Shown: one piece after another, positions 34,077 to 43,519 of the stretch
Position numbering within the stretch: position 1 is the stretch's first letter
Layout of the letters: every line of letters begins with the position of its first letter
Assembly (NCBI RefSeq): GCF_013280495.1
Contig: NZ_JABSSX010000010.1
Coordinates: forward strand, 49,097 to 113,096
Reading direction: 5' to 3'
From: Brevibacterium permense
GTDB lineage: Bacteria; Actinomycetota; Actinomycetes; Actinomycetales; Brevibacteriaceae
Length of the DNA: 64,000 nucleotides
Translations under genes and position numbers: made by a program
Notes under the pieces: generated by a model
Databases searched by the model: none
What the model saw: only the letters and a program-made list of their open reading frames with translations
Told to the model about the DNA's origin: nothing

Positions 34077-35296
34077 CGAGACTCCCGTGCGTTCTTCCTG
34101 CGCCGCAGTTCACGCCGCGCGATCGAACGTTTGTGGACTTCGTCGGGGCCATCGGCCAAACGCAGGGTGCGCTGATGGGCGTAGAAGCTGGCCAACGGAA
34201 AATCGTCGGTGACTCCGCCGCCACCGTGGACCTGGATCGCCCGGTCGATGATCTTAAGCGCCATGTTCGGGGCCTTGACCTTGATGGCCGCGATCTCCGT
34301 GGCCGCTTCCTTGTTGCCGACCGTGTCCATCATCCACGCAGCCTTGAGCACGAGGAGGCGGGTGGCTTCGATCTCGACGCGCGCCTCGGCGATCCAATCC
34401 TGGATGTTCGCCCGATCTGCCAGCGGCTGCCCGAAGGTGACCCGCTCCTGAGCACGATCGATGAGCAGGTCGAGGGCCCGTTCGGCCATCCCGATCGAGC
34501 GCATGCAGTGGTGGATGCGGCCCGGACCCAGCCGGGCTTGGCTGATGGCGAAGCCATCGCCCTCACCGGACAGCAGCGCAGTCTTCGGCACTCGCACATC
34601 CTCGAACACCACCTCGGCGTGGCCTTCCCGGTCGAGGTAGCCGAACACCGGCAGTCCCCGGACCACGGTGATGCCGGGGGTGTCTTTGGGGACGACGAGC
34701 ATCGACTGCTGCCGGTGGGTCTCGGCGTTCGGGTCGGTCTTGCCCATGACGATGAAGACCTGACAGTTGGCGTGCAGAGCGTTCGAGGCGAACCATTTCC
34801 GCCCGTTGAGCACATAGTCGTCTCCGTCGGGAACGATGCTCATCTCGATGTTCGTCGCATCGGAGCTCGCCACCGCCGGTTCGGTCATGCAGAACGCTGA
34901 GGCGATCTCACCGTTGAGCAGCGGTTTGAGCCACTTCTCCTTGTGCTCGTCGGTCCCGAAGAGCGCAAGGACCTCCATATTCCCGGTATCGGGTGCGTTG
35001 CAGTTGATGGCCTCTGGGGCGATCTCCGCACTGCGTCCTGTGATTTCGGCAAGATGGGCGTACTGAAGGTTCGTCAGTCCTGCTCCCCATTCGTCGTACG
35101 GCAGAAACAGGTTCCACAGTCCTTGGGATCGAGCCTCACGCTTGAGGTCTTCGAGGACGGGAGGGTGGAAGTTCGGGTCCCCAGCCTCGGCCCGTTGCCG
35201 GTGGTAGACCGGCTCAGCCGGGTAGACGAAGTCGTCCATGAAGGCGTTGAGTCTGGCCTGATAGTCACGAGTCTTCTCATCTGGTGCGAAGTCCAT
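34073..35296 (-). CDS. Acyl-CoA dehydrogenase (ACAD10/11-like)
   Basis: 407 aa from the ATG at 35296 with AGGA upstream. Family stretches: [18 protein letters not shown] (FAD site), [42 protein letters not shown] and [27 protein letters not shown] at the end. The [10 protein letters not shown] helix is characteristic of the ACAD10/11 branch. It is translationally coupled to the phosphotransferase-like kinase. Together they would convert a 4-hydroxyacyl-CoA to an enoyl-CoA, or oxidise a branched acyl-CoA. Confidence 0.9.
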   Translation of the reverse strand: MDFAPDEKTRDYQARLNAFMDDFVYPAEPVYHRQRAEAGDPNFHPPVLEDLKREARSQGLWNLFLPYDEWGAGLTNLQYAHLAEITGRSAEIAPEAINCNAPDTGNMEVLALFGTDEHKEKWLKPLLNGEIASAFCMTEPAVASSDATNIEMSIVPDGDDYVLNGRKWFASNALHANCQVFIVMGKTDPNAETHRQQSMLVVPKDTPGITVVRGLPVFGYLDREGHAEVVFEDVRVPKTALLSGEGDGFAISQARLGPGRIHHCMRSIGMAERALDLLIDRAQERVTFGQPLADRANIQDWIAEARVEIEATRLLVLKAAWMMDTVGNKEAATEIAAIKVKAPNMALKIIDRAIQVHGGGGVTDDFPLASFYAHQRTLRLADGPDEVHKRSIARRELRRRKNARESR

Positions 35297-35337
35297 TGTT
35301 CCTGCTTTCTCGGATGATTCCTGGCGTATGTGTGGTT

Positions 35338-36345
35338 TCAGCCCTGGTGGTCGTTCGTATCGGCTCTGCCGGCCTCTCCCCTGACTTCGAGGACGACCTT
35401 GCCGCGCACAGATCGGGAGTCGATGAGTTCGAGAGCCTCCGGTGCCCTCTCCAGTGGGAGCACGGTGTGGATGGCCGGATCGAGTGCTCCTGAACTCAGA
35501 TGTGGCCACAGCGTCTCCCACTGGGTGACGACCATATCGGGGCGTCCGGCCAGGGCCGCGCCCCAGCCCACTCCGGCCACGGAGATGTTGCCCAGCAGCA
35601 GACGATTGACCTTGACCTCGGGAATGGATCCTGCGGTGAATCCGAGGACCAGGAGTGTGCCGAAGGTCTTCAATGTGCGCAGCGAATCCGTGAACCGCTC
35701 ACCGCCGACCGGGTCGGCGACGAGGTCGACTCCGTCGGGGAGCAGGTCCTTGACCGTGTCTTTGAACCGTTCGGCCAAGACCACATGAGAAGCGCCGAGG
35801 CTGCGCACCGTCTCCGCCTTCTCCTCGGTCGAGACCACGCCCACGACTTCTCCGCCGTAGGCGCGGGCGACCTGGACGAGGGCGCTGCCGAGTCCGCCTG
35901 CGGCGCCGTGGACGAGGACCGTCTGACCCGGTTCGAGTCTCCCGCGCACGCGCAGCGCGAAGTCCGCGGTCAGTAGGTTCATCGGCATTCCTGCTCCTGC
36001 GGTCAGCGATACGGACTCCGGAAGCGGGAGGACGCTGGCCGCCGGGACGACGATGGACTCCGCGTAGGCCCCCGTGTTCGCCACCCCGACGACGCGGTCG
36101 CCGACGCTGAGACCGGTGACGCCTTCGCCCAGCTCACGCACGGCTCCGGAGATTTCCGACCCCACTGTGTAGGGCAGCGGCGGCTGCATCTGGTACTGCC
36201 CGCGAGATTGGAGCAGTTCGGGGAAGGTCACGCCGGCATAGGCGACGTCGATGAGGACCTCGCCAGGCCCGGGTGTCGGAGTTTCGACGTCGCGCAGTTC
36301 GAGGGAGCCGGGGCCGTCGGTGGCTCTCAGCTGCATTGCTCTCAT
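35338..36345 (-). CDS. Quinone oxidoreductase-like medium-chain dehydrogenase
   Basis: 335 aa from the ATG at 36345. No zinc ligands are visible, so it belongs to the zinc-free quinone oxidoreductase/enoyl reductase branch. [18 protein letters not shown] and the NADPH-binding [22 protein letters not shown] are clear, and [12 protein letters not shown] is the usual third motif. It reduces a double bond next to a carbonyl, or a quinone, with NADPH. It lies 41 bases upstream of the acyl-CoA dehydrogenase gene and 132 downstream of the SDR gene in the same operon. Confidence 0.88.
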   Translation of the reverse strand: MRAMQLRATDGPGSLELRDVETPTPGPGEVLIDVAYAGVTFPELLQSRGQYQMQPPLPYTVGSEISGAVRELGEGVTGLSVGDRVVGVANTGAYAESIVVPAASVLPLPESVSLTAGAGMPMNLLTADFALRVRGRLEPGQTVLVHGAAGGLGSALVQVARAYGGEVVGVVSTEEKAETVRSLGASHVVLAERFKDTVKDLLPDGVDLVADPVGGERFTDSLRTLKTFGTLLVLGFTAGSIPEVKVNRLLLGNISVAGVGWGAALAGRPDMVVTQWETLWPHLSSGALDPAIHTVLPLERAPEALELIDSRSVRGKVVLEVRGEAGRADTNDHQG

Positions 36346-36477
36346 GATGGTCGGGGTCCTTTCGTTTGGGTTCGCCACGTGGGTGATGCTGTCAGGGCGG
36401 TCGATCGGGAGCGGATCTGGGCGGGGCAGCGAGTGAAGCCGTCAGCGGGGCGGCCGACTGGGTCGTCGTCGAGGACG

Positions 36478-37260
36478 TCAGAGACGAGACGAGGCGACGA
36501 CACCGCCGTCGACGGCGATCGTCTCTCCCACGACGTAGTCGCCGGCCCGGGAGGCGAGGTAGGCCGCGACTCCGGCCATGTCCTCACTGGTGCCGATTCG
36601 TCCTGCCGGGATCTTCGTCTTCACCTCGTCGCCGTGGTCGCGGGCGTCCTTGTTCATCTTCGTGCCGAAGACCCCGGGAGCGATGCCGCTGACGATCACT
36701 CCGTCCGGGGCCAGCCGGGAGGCCAAGCGTTTGGTCAGGTGGATCACCCCGGCCTTGGACGCGTGGTAGCTGTAGGTCTCAAGCGGATTGGGTCGGATAC
36801 CGTCGATGGAGGCGACGTTGATGACCTTGGCGAGGTGGCTCCCCGAGCTCGCGGCGGTCCGCAGGTCGGGCGCGAGTGCCTGTGTGAGGAAGAACATCGC
36901 CTTGAGGTTGAGGTCCATGACCTTGTCCCACCCGTCCTCCGGGAACTCGTCGAACGGGGCGCCCCAGGCGGCGCCGGCGTTGTTGACGAGGATGTCCAGA
37001 CTCGTCTCGTGCTCACGGAGCCGGGCCACCACCGAGGCGAGTCCCTCTTTCGTCGAAATGTCTCCGGGCAGGGACACGCAGGTCCCCTGTTCGGACAGTT
37101 CGGCGGCGGTCGCGTCACAGGCCTCGGCCTTGCGGGCGGTGATGTAGACGCGCACGCCCGACTGCACGAATCCCTCGGCGATCATCCGGCCGATTCCGCG
37201 CGAGCCACCGGTGATCAGCGCACTGCGCCCTTTCAGCGCAAACAGTGTCGACATGTCCAT
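36478..37260 (-). CDS. Short-chain dehydrogenase (3-oxoacyl reductase/RhlG-like)
   Basis: 260 aa. A complete classical SDR: ALITGGSRGIGRMIAEGF binds the cofactor, ILVNNAGAAWG is the NNAG motif, VASIDGIRP supplies the catalytic Ser, YSYHASKAG the Tyr and Lys. The C-terminal VVGETIAVDGG is standard. It would interconvert a 3-hydroxyacyl and 3-ketoacyl group. It lies 14 bases after the maoC gene, so hydration and oxidation steps are encoded next to each other. Confidence 0.9.
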   Translation of the reverse strand: MDMSTLFALKGRSALITGGSRGIGRMIAEGFVQSGVRVYITARKAEACDATAAELSEQGTCVSLPGDISTKEGLASVVARLREHETSLDILVNNAGAAWGAPFDEFPEDGWDKVMDLNLKAMFFLTQALAPDLRTAASSGSHLAKVINVASIDGIRPNPLETYSYHASKAGVIHLTKRLASRLAPDGVIVSGIAPGVFGTKMNKDARDHGDEVKTKIPAGRIGTSEDMAGVAAYLASRAGDYVVGETIAVDGGVVASSRL

Positions 37261-37274
37261 GGAAACTCCCTTGT

Positions 37275-37754
37275 TCAGATGTCTGCTTCGTGTTCGGTGA
37301 AGTAGCCGATCGATTCGGCGACGCAGATCGGCTTCTCGATCCCCTCGGCTTCGAAGATCTGAGTGGTGGTCACCTGTGCGGACCCGGTGCCGCGTGCATC
37401 GACGGCTGAGACCGTCGCCCGCATGCGCACGTTTGAACCCACTGGTCGAGGCTGCGGGAACCGCACCTTGCCGTAGCCGTAGTTGAGACTGTGCGCGAAT
37501 CCGTCGAACGCCATGAGCTCCTCCATGAACCCCGGCCCCAGCGACAGGGTGAACAGTCCATGACCGATCGTGCCGCCGAAGGGACCAGCGGCAGCACGTT
37601 CCTCATCGACGTGGATCCACTGGTGGTCGTTCGTCAGGTCGGCGAATGAGTTGATGTCGTCCTGGATCAGCGTGTGCCAGCTGGTCGGACCGATTTCCTC
37701 ACCGACGAGCGATTCAAGGTCGGCGATGGTCGTGGGCCTGATGGGAGTCGTCAT
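37275..37754 (-). CDS. MaoC family (R)-enoyl-CoA hydratase
   Basis: 159 aa from the ATG at 37754. A single hot-dog domain with the hydratase 2 motif: SFADLTNDHQWIHVDEERAA (catalytic Asp and His) and GGTIGHGLFTLSLGP. It adds water to trans-2-enoyl-CoA to give the (R)-3-hydroxy product. First gene of the seven-gene minus-strand operon, divergent from the phosphotriesterase-like gene. It is a close relative in layout of the MaoC protein at 50694-51188 in the second catabolic cluster. Confidence 0.88.
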   Translation of the reverse strand: MTTPIRPTTIADLESLVGEEIGPTSWHTLIQDDINSFADLTNDHQWIHVDEERAAAGPFGGTIGHGLFTLSLGPGFMEELMAFDGFAHSLNYGYGKVRFPQPRPVGSNVRMRATVSAVDARGTGSAQVTTTQIFEAEGIEKPICVAESIGYFTEHEADI

Positions 37755-37839
37755 TGTCTGCCTTTCGTGGGTACGACGGGTCACGCGCGGTCCGTGAAAC
37801 CCGAATCATCATCGTATTTGAAATTGAGTTCAGATTCAT

Positions 37840-37852
37840 TAGTCTGAGACTA
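37840..37852. promoter_or_regulatory. Palindrome in the divergent maoC/phosphotriesterase promoter
   Basis: TAGTCTGAGACTA is a perfect 6-1-6 palindrome between the two divergent start codons (37754 and 37932). It is a candidate site for the island TetR regulator. TGAA-N6-TTCA just to its left is a weaker repeat. Confidence 0.45.
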
Positions 37853-37931
37853 GCCGTGTGTGCTGGGTCACTTCAAGGTGGAACAGAAACATGTCTCACG
37901 GCAGGGACGTCTACGCAAAGGAGCGGCACCC

Positions 37932-38891
37932 ATGACAGAAGTCCAGACCGTCACCGGCACCATCGACAGCAGCGAACTCGGCCGAACCCTCGTCCACGAG
38001 CACATCTTCGTCCTCAGCGAGGAGATGCGGCAGAACTACGACACGGCCTGGGACGACGAGGAGAAGATCGCCGATGCCGTCGCCAAGCTCAATGACCTCA
38101 AAGCCGCGGGGATCGATACGATCTTCGACCCGACGGTCGTGGGTCTCGGTCGCTACATCCCCCGGGTCCAGAGAGTCGCCGAGCATACCGACCTCAACAT
38201 CATCGTGGCCACCGGCCTCTACACATTCACCGACCTCCCCCACCAGTTCGAACATCGCGGCCCGGGCCTCCTCATCGACGAACCGGAACCCCTCGTGGGA
38301 CTGTTCGTCCGCGACCTCACGGAGGGCATCGCCGACACCGGCGTCAAGGCCGCCTTCCTCAAATGCGCCATCGAATCCCCCGGACTCACCGAGGGAGTCG
38401 AGCGCACGATGCGGGCGGTGGGTCAGGCGAGCGCTCAGACCGGTGCTCCCATCACCGTGCACACCAATCCGGCTACCGGCTCCGGCCTGGTCACGCAGCG
38501 TGTGCTCAAGGAAGAGGGCGCGGATCTGGAGAAGGTCATCATCGGCCACTCGGGCGATTCGACGGATCTCGACTACCTGTCCCAGATCGCCGAGAACGGA
38601 TCGTTCCTGGGCATGGACCGGTTCGGCATCGATGCCTACCTGCCGACCGAACCACGCGTGGACACCATCGTCGGACTCGTCCGTCGCGGCTATGCCGAAC
38701 GCATCACCCTAGCCCACGATGCGGCGTGCTATATCGACTACTTCACTCAGGAAGAGAAGGCGCAGATCCAGCCGAACTGGCACTTCCGCCACATCAGCGA
38801 CGACGTCATTCCGATGCTGCTGGACAAGGGCGTATCCGAAGACGATATCGACACGATGCTGGTGAAGAACCCGCGCCGTTACTTCGAGTAA
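37932..38891 (+). CDS. Phosphotriesterase-like metal hydrolase (lactonase candidate)
   Basis: 319 aa from the ATG at 37932 with AAGGAG upstream. Amidohydrolase fold of the phosphotriesterase branch: LVHEHIF (His22, His24) for the first metal, the bridging Lys in AAFLKCAIE, then ITVHTNP, IIGHSGDSTD and the final Asp in TLAHDAAC. All metal ligands are present, so it should be active. Most relatives are lactonases rather than organophosphate hydrolases. Alongside a 4-hydroxyacyl-CoA-type ACAD/kinase pair, ring-opening of a gamma-lactone is an attractive but unproven role. Confidence 0.85.
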   Translation: MTEVQTVTGTIDSSELGRTLVHEHIFVLSEEMRQNYDTAWDDEEKIADAVAKLNDLKAAGIDTIFDPTVVGLGRYIPRVQRVAEHTDLNIIVATGLYTFTDLPHQFEHRGPGLLIDEPEPLVGLFVRDLTEGIADTGVKAAFLKCAIESPGLTEGVERTMRAVGQASAQTGAPITVHTNPATGSGLVTQRVLKEEGADLEKVIIGHSGDSTDLDYLSQIAENGSFLGMDRFGIDAYLPTEPRVDTIVGLVRRGYAERITLAHDAACYIDYFTQEEKAQIQPNWHFRHISDDVIPMLLDKGVSEDDIDTMLVKNPRRYFE

Positions 38892-38944
38892 TACCCATCG
38901 ACCATATGCACTGAGGGACCATTGTCGACGATGAGGGGAATCCC

Positions 38945-40330
38945 ATGTCAGTCCACGCACAAACCATCAATCCGCAGGTGAAACCGGACAAACACGCTGG
39001 GTTGAGAACTGCCGGCCTCGTCGGCTCCTCGATCGAATGGTACGACTTCTTCCTCTACGGCACAGCGGCCGCACTGGTCTTCCCGCAGGTATTCTTCCCT
39101 GATACGAGCGGAGTCACCGGAACGCTCCTGGCGTTCTCGACCTTCGCCACCGGTTTCATCGCGCGGCCGGTCGGCGGGCTCGTCGCCGGCAACTTCGGAG
39201 ACAAGATCGGCCGCAAACCCATGGTGGTCATCGCCCTGCTGGGCATGGCTGTCTTCACCTTCCTCATCGGCTGCCTGCCCTCGGCCGGGAGCATCGGCCT
39301 CATGGCCCCTGTCCTGCTCGTCACGTGCCGATTCATCCAGGGCATCGCCTGCGGCGCCCAGTGGGGCGGGCTGGCGCTGCTGCTCAGCGAGTCCGCCGGG
39401 CCCAAGCACCGAGCATTCTCGGGCTCGTTCATGCAGGTCGGCGTTCCCACTGGAGCCCTGCTCGGCAATCTGGCCTTCGTCATCGTCTCGTCCGCGGTCG
39501 ATGAGGCGGCCTTCGTATCGTGGGGCTGGCGGATCCCGTTCTGGGCCACGGCGCTGCTGGTGCCGATCGTCATGTACATCCAGCTCAGAGTCGAGGACTC
39601 CCCCGAGTTCAGACAGCTCGAGAACGAGGTGTCTGCGGCCAAGCCGAAGGTCGTGCAGGCACCGCTGTGGCAGGCCATCAGATCGCACTGGAAGACGATA
39701 CTGCTGGCCGCGGGCACACTGTCGGGAACGAACTGCGTCTTCTACATCACGATCGCCGGAGCCCTGTCCTACGGCACGAGCTACCTGGGTATGGACTACG
39801 GGCAGATGCTCATCGCCGCCATGCTCTCCTGCGTGTTCGGCATCGCCACCATTCTGATCGGCGGCAGGCTCGCCGATAAGATCGGTCGCCGTCCGGTCAT
39901 CATCATCGGTGGCGTCGGCCTGCTGGCGTGGGCGTTCCCCTATTTCGCCCTGATCAATACGACGGACATCGTCCTCTTCGCGGTCTCGATCAGCGTGGCC
40001 AGCGTGTTCCAGTCACTCATCTACGCCCCGATCGCCGCGTACTTCGGCGAATTGTTCGCCCCGCAGATCCGCTTCTCCGCGGTCTCTCTGGCCTATCAGC
40101 TCAGCGCGATCGTCGTGTCGGGCTCGACGCCCATCGTCATGACGTGGCTGATCGCGAAGATGGACGGATCGACGCTGGGGATCACGCTGTTCGTGTGTGC
40201 GATGGCGCTGATCACCGTCGTGTCGACGCTGGCCTTGAAGGAGACGAACCCGAAATCCGTCAGGCAGTCCCCGACGGCCGTACCCGGTGAGCACCTGCGC
40301 ACGGAGACCGTCGCGGCCCAGCCTGCTTAA
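38945..40330 (+). CDS. MFS transporter, metabolite:H+ symporter (MHS) family
   Basis: 461 aa, 12 membrane segments. GSSIEWYDFFLYGTAAALVFP near the N-terminus and GNFGDKIGRKPMVV, GGRLADKIGRRPVII (both copies of motif A) are typical of the MHS family, which imports organic acids such as shikimate, alpha-ketoglutarate or proline betaine. GAGGGGA-type spacing (GAGGGGAATCCC) precedes the ATG. Lying 53 bases after the phosphotriesterase-like gene, it probably imports the island substrate. Confidence 0.9.
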   Translation: MSVHAQTINPQVKPDKHAGLRTAGLVGSSIEWYDFFLYGTAAALVFPQVFFPDTSGVTGTLLAFSTFATGFIARPVGGLVAGNFGDKIGRKPMVVIALLGMAVFTFLIGCLPSAGSIGLMAPVLLVTCRFIQGIACGAQWGGLALLLSESAGPKHRAFSGSFMQVGVPTGALLGNLAFVIVSSAVDEAAFVSWGWRIPFWATALLVPIVMYIQLRVEDSPEFRQLENEVSAAKPKVVQAPLWQAIRSHWKTILLAAGTLSGTNCVFYITIAGALSYGTSYLGMDYGQMLIAAMLSCVFGIATILIGGRLADKIGRRPVIIIGGVGLLAWAFPYFALINTTDIVLFAVSISVASVFQSLIYAPIAAYFGELFAPQIRFSAVSLAYQLSAIVVSGSTPIVMTWLIAKMDGSTLGITLFVCAMALITVVSTLALKETNPKSVRQSPTAVPGEHLRTETVAAQPA

Positions 40331-40353
40331 TCGGCCCAGTCTGCGTAGTCGGC

Positions 40354-41064
40354 TCAGCCCGCAGCCCCGCTGCCACGCAGCTTTGCCTGGTAGCGGCGCA
40401 TCCCGCGGATCCAGCGGTCATAATCCGAGCCCTTCATCCGGTACATATCGAGGACTTCGGGGTGGGGCAGGATGAGGAAGGTCTCGGCTTCGACGGCGGC
40501 CATGACCGCCTCGGCGACCTCTGCCGGTTCGAGGACGTTGCCGGCCTCGGACACGGCCCGCTGGGCGGCGAGTTCCTCTGCACTCAGAGAGTCGGGGTCC
40601 TCGCCCCACAGGATCTTCGTGTTCACTCCCATCGGGGCGAGCACAGAGACACCCACGCCCTCGTCGCCGTAGGTCACCGACAGCCATTCGGCAAAAGCGA
40701 GTGCGGCGTGCTTGGTCACCGAGTAGCCGGCCTGCCCGATCTGAGTGAGCAGTCCCGCCGCCGAGGCGGTGGCCACGAAATATCCTTCCCCGCGAGTCTG
40801 CCACCGGGGTACGAGCCGTTCTGCGGCGCGGATGTGCGCCCGCAAGTTGATGTCGAGGATGCGGTCCCAGTCGCGTTCGCCGCCGATGCCGGGGGCTCCG
40901 GCAATCCCGGCATTAGCGAAGTAGAGCTCGACGTCGCCGAGCTCGCTCTCGGCGGCGGCCAGCAGATCGTCGACGCCTGTTGCCGTGGAGACGTCCCCGG
41001 TCCAGTGCGGTTGGCCCAGTTGCGTCGCGGTGTCCGCGACCGCCTCAGCGAGGTCGGCGAGCAT
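40354..41064 (-). pseudogene. 5'-truncated short-chain dehydrogenase
   Basis: 236 codons from the ATG inside the palindrome at 41059-41068. YFANAGIAGAPG (NAG motif), VATASAAGLL (Ser) and GYSVTKHAALAFAEW (Tyr/Lys) are intact. The N-terminal Rossmann strand and TGxxxGxG cofactor loop are missing: the protein would begin at MLADLAEAVADTATQLG, which corresponds to about residue 35 of a normal SDR. Without the cofactor loop it should be inactive. The cut coincides exactly with the start of the likewise truncated CoA ligase on the other strand. Confidence 0.75.
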
Positions 41065-41068
41065 GCTC
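41059..41068. other. GAGCATGCTC palindrome, deletion junction
   Basis: A 10-bp perfect palindrome from which both truncated genes now read outward, each beginning ATGCTC. The 5' ends of the SDR and the CoA ligase are both missing here. Confidence 0.65.
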
Positions 41069-42418
41069 ATTGCGCCCACCTGCCCGGAGTTCCTCATCGA
41101 GTTCTTCGGTGCGCACGCTGCCGGGCTGGTGGTCGTCGCCGTCAATCCGCTCTCGACGGTCAGGGAGCTCGACTACATCCTCGCCGACTCGGAGGCCCGC
41201 GTGCTCGTGGCTCACCCTGCTTCGGCCGAGGCAGGGAAGACCGCGGCTGCGCAGCACGATGTCGGCTTCCGGACCCTGGCCATCGTCGGCAATGAGGGTC
41301 CGCGCGCCGAGGTGGGCGCCGAGTCCGATGTCACCGTCGATCGTGCCGATTTCGCCTGGGATGACCTCGCCGCGCTCCTCTATACCTCGGGCACGACGGG
41401 CAAGCCGAAGGGGACGATGCTGACCTTGGGCAATTTCATTTCGGCCACCGACATCGTCCGCGAAATGATCGAGGCCACCCCGTCGGATCGGTCCGCGACC
41501 GGTCTGCCGCTCTTCCACGTGTTCGGTCTGGCGGCCGTAACGCTGCCGGCGATGAGTGCCGGTGCACCGGTGACGCTCTTCCCCCGTTGGGATCCGCAGG
41601 CCTTCATCGATTCCCTCGCCGAGGATGAGACGACCATCGTCTCCGGCGTACCGACGATGTGGATGTCCGTACTGGCGAAGGCCCCCGAGGGCGACGCACC
41701 GGACCTGCGCATCATCAGCTCGGGAGGCGCCTCGATCGCCGCCGAGGTGGTCCGTCGGGTCGAAGATCGCTTCACGGCACCGCTGGCCGAGGGCTACGGG
41801 CTCACGGAGACGTCCGGGCTGGGCACGTTCAACCCGCTGCACGGGACGAGGAAGCCCACGAGCGTCGGTCCGGCGGTGCCCGGTTTCGAGGTCAAGACCG
41901 TCGACCCCACCAGCGGCGATGAGCTGTCTGCCGGCGAGGTGGGTGAGGTACTGCTGCGGGGACCCGCAGTCATGGCCGGCTACTGGAAGAAACCCGAGGC
42001 GACCGCCGAGGTGCTCGACGCCGAGGGCTGGTTCCGCACCGGCGACCTCGGCCGGGTGGACGAGGACGGGTACCTCTTCATCGTCGACCGCATCAAGGAC
42101 CTCATCATCCACGGCGGATACAACGTCTACCCGCGCGAGGTCGAAGAGGTCCTCTATGAGATCCCCGAGGTCGATCAGGCCAGCGTCGTGGGCACCCCGG
42201 ACGAGAAGTACGGTCAGCAGGTGACGGCTGTCATCGCCCGCACCCCAGGTTCCGACCTCGACGCCGATGAGGTCGAGCGGTTCTGTCGGGAGAATCTCGC
42301 CGCCTACAAGATCCCGCGGATCATCGAATTCCTCGACGAACTCCCCAAGGGACCCAGCGGCAAGATCCTCAAGCGCGAGATCGTGCGCATGTTCACCCCG
42401 AGCACCGAGGCGGGCTGA
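41063..42418 (+). pseudogene. 5'-truncated AMP-forming acyl-CoA synthetase
   Basis: 451 codons from the ATG at 41063. The ATP loop LLYTSGTTGKPKGTMLT, GYGLTETSGLG, WFRTGDLGRVDEDGY and the C-terminal [11 protein letters not shown] lysine are all present. The first 50-60 residues of the normal N-terminal domain are gone; the sequence picks up at LIAPTCPEFLIEFFGAHAAG. The frame is open upstream only because it runs antisense through the SDR. No ribosome-binding site is evident. Activity is uncertain; substrate was probably a fatty or aryl acid. Its stop lies eight bases before the duplicated dctA fragment. Confidence 0.75.
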
Positions 42419-42425
42419 GGCAGGC

Positions 42426-42675
42426 GGGCGCCATCGTCGGCATCGACAAGTTCATGTCCGAGTGCCGTGCGCTGACGAACTTCACCGGCAACGCCGTGGC
42501 CACCCTGCTCATCGGCAAGTGGACGAACGAGATCGACCTCGACGTCGCCCGCGCCACCCTGTCGGGTGACAACCCGTTCGATGAGCTCTCGCTCGAACCG
42601 GATGCGCACGGTACGTCGACCAATGCCCCCGAGGCGGCTCGCCCCTCTGAAAGCGAAAAGGTCGCCGTGAGCTGA
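42426..42675 (+). pseudogene. Duplicated C-terminal fragment of dctA
   Basis: Encodes the last 80 or so residues of Dct[21 protein letters not shown] and on to [20 protein letters not shown]. The tail differs from the intact copy ([22 protein letters not shown] instead of HGAPAEAARPAESEKVTVH). There is no promoter or start of its own. The copy extends past the stop through the terminator to 42772. Confidence 0.88.
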
Positions 42676-42702
42676 CCTTCGGTCGCTCCCGCTCCACACC
42701 AT

Positions 42703-42745
42703 CACGGGTGCCGGTCTCCTCATCGTGAGGACGTCGGCACCCGTG
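42703..42745 (+). terminator. Duplicated dctA terminator
   Basis: CACGGGTGCC and GGCACCCGTG form the base of the hairpin; the loop side pairs less well than in the original at 31146-31192. It would stop read-through from the truncated ligase. Confidence 0.65.
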
Positions 42746-42907
42746 GTGTTTCGTCTTCCTTCGCCGAGGCGGGGCGGCAGATTAACGCGATGGCTCAAGT
42801 ATCCGCGGTCCCGGAAACCGGCCTTGAACACCAAAATGTAGCACCTGAAGACTCTGTTATATCCATGCCACACTCGCTACAATTGAGGTGAGGAGAAAGG
42901 GGCTGCT

Positions 42908-43519
42908 ATGACTGCACAGGCGCACCAACCAATGGACCCGAATAGGCAGGTAGATTTCGACGGCCTCAGTCCCCACGAAGTTCAGAACGCCATCCGCCTC
43001 TACAAACAGCGCAAACGACTCCAGGTCTCCGGTCGCAACACGCTGCGCAAGCACATCGACGAGGACTACGTCGACAATGCGCAGATCGTTTCTGGAGCGA
43101 CTCAGCGCCAGGCGGTCCGCAGTGGTGAGATTCGCAAGCGGCTCCTCGAAAGTGAAGGTGCGGCCACCTACTCGGCCGTGGCTGACATGCGCGACTCCAA
43201 CGAGAAAGCCGCACGTCAGTGGGTGCGGCGACAGCGCCACGAAAAGAGGCTATTCACCGTCGAGGCACAAGGGCGAGTCCTCGTGCCCGCCTTTCAGCTC
43301 GACGACGACGGCGACCTCGACAAGGCGGTCAGCAGAACCATCGTCCAACCGCTGCTCAAGGCCGGCGTCCGACCGTGGGCAATCTGGGCATGGAGTACTC
43401 GGCCCACTGGACTGCTCAGCGGGCGGATCCCCGCCAAGCTGGTCCACGAGAAACCAGAGGTGGTTGAGAACTCGGTCAAGGTTCACATCGATGACCTCGA
43501 CTTCCCAGCCGGCGCATGA
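42908..43519 (+). CDS. Antitoxin partner of RES-type toxin (Xre/MbcA-like)
   Basis: 203 aa, preceded by GGAGAAAGGGG. A helical N-terminal half rich in Arg/Lys (AIRLYKQRKRLQVSGRN) may bind DNA. The C-terminal part, RVLVPAFQLDDDGD and WAIWAWSTRPTGLLSGRIPAKLV, has the pattern of the MbcA/ParS/Xre toxin-binding domain (a helical W..P...L.G..P motif). It overlaps the toxin gene by four bases. It probably neutralises the toxin and represses the operon. The N-terminal half is unlike standard Xre antitoxins, so the pair may be a divergent subtype. Confidence 0.7.
   Translation: MTAQAHQPMDPNRQVDFDGLSPHEVQNAIRLYKQRKRLQVSGRNTLRKHIDEDYVDNAQIVSGATQRQAVRSGEIRKRLLESEGAATYSAVADMRDSNEKAARQWVRRQRHEKRLFTVEAQGRVLVPAFQLDDDGDLDKAVSRTIVQPLLKAGVRPWAIWAWSTRPTGLLSGRIPAKLVHEKPEVVENSVKVHIDDLDFPAGA

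Larger units (their letters stand above)
42426..42772 (+). repeat. dctA 3'-end direct repeat, right copy
   Basis: Counterpart of 30879-31223, same orientation, 11.5 kb away. The two copies end together at a shared CGCCGAGGCGG motif, and the intact dctA lies at the left copy. Confidence 0.85.

Noticed and set aside
40985..41062. Upstream ATG giving the truncated ligase a longer N-terminus
   Set aside because: The extra residues are antisense to the SDR and do not resemble the missing ligase domain.
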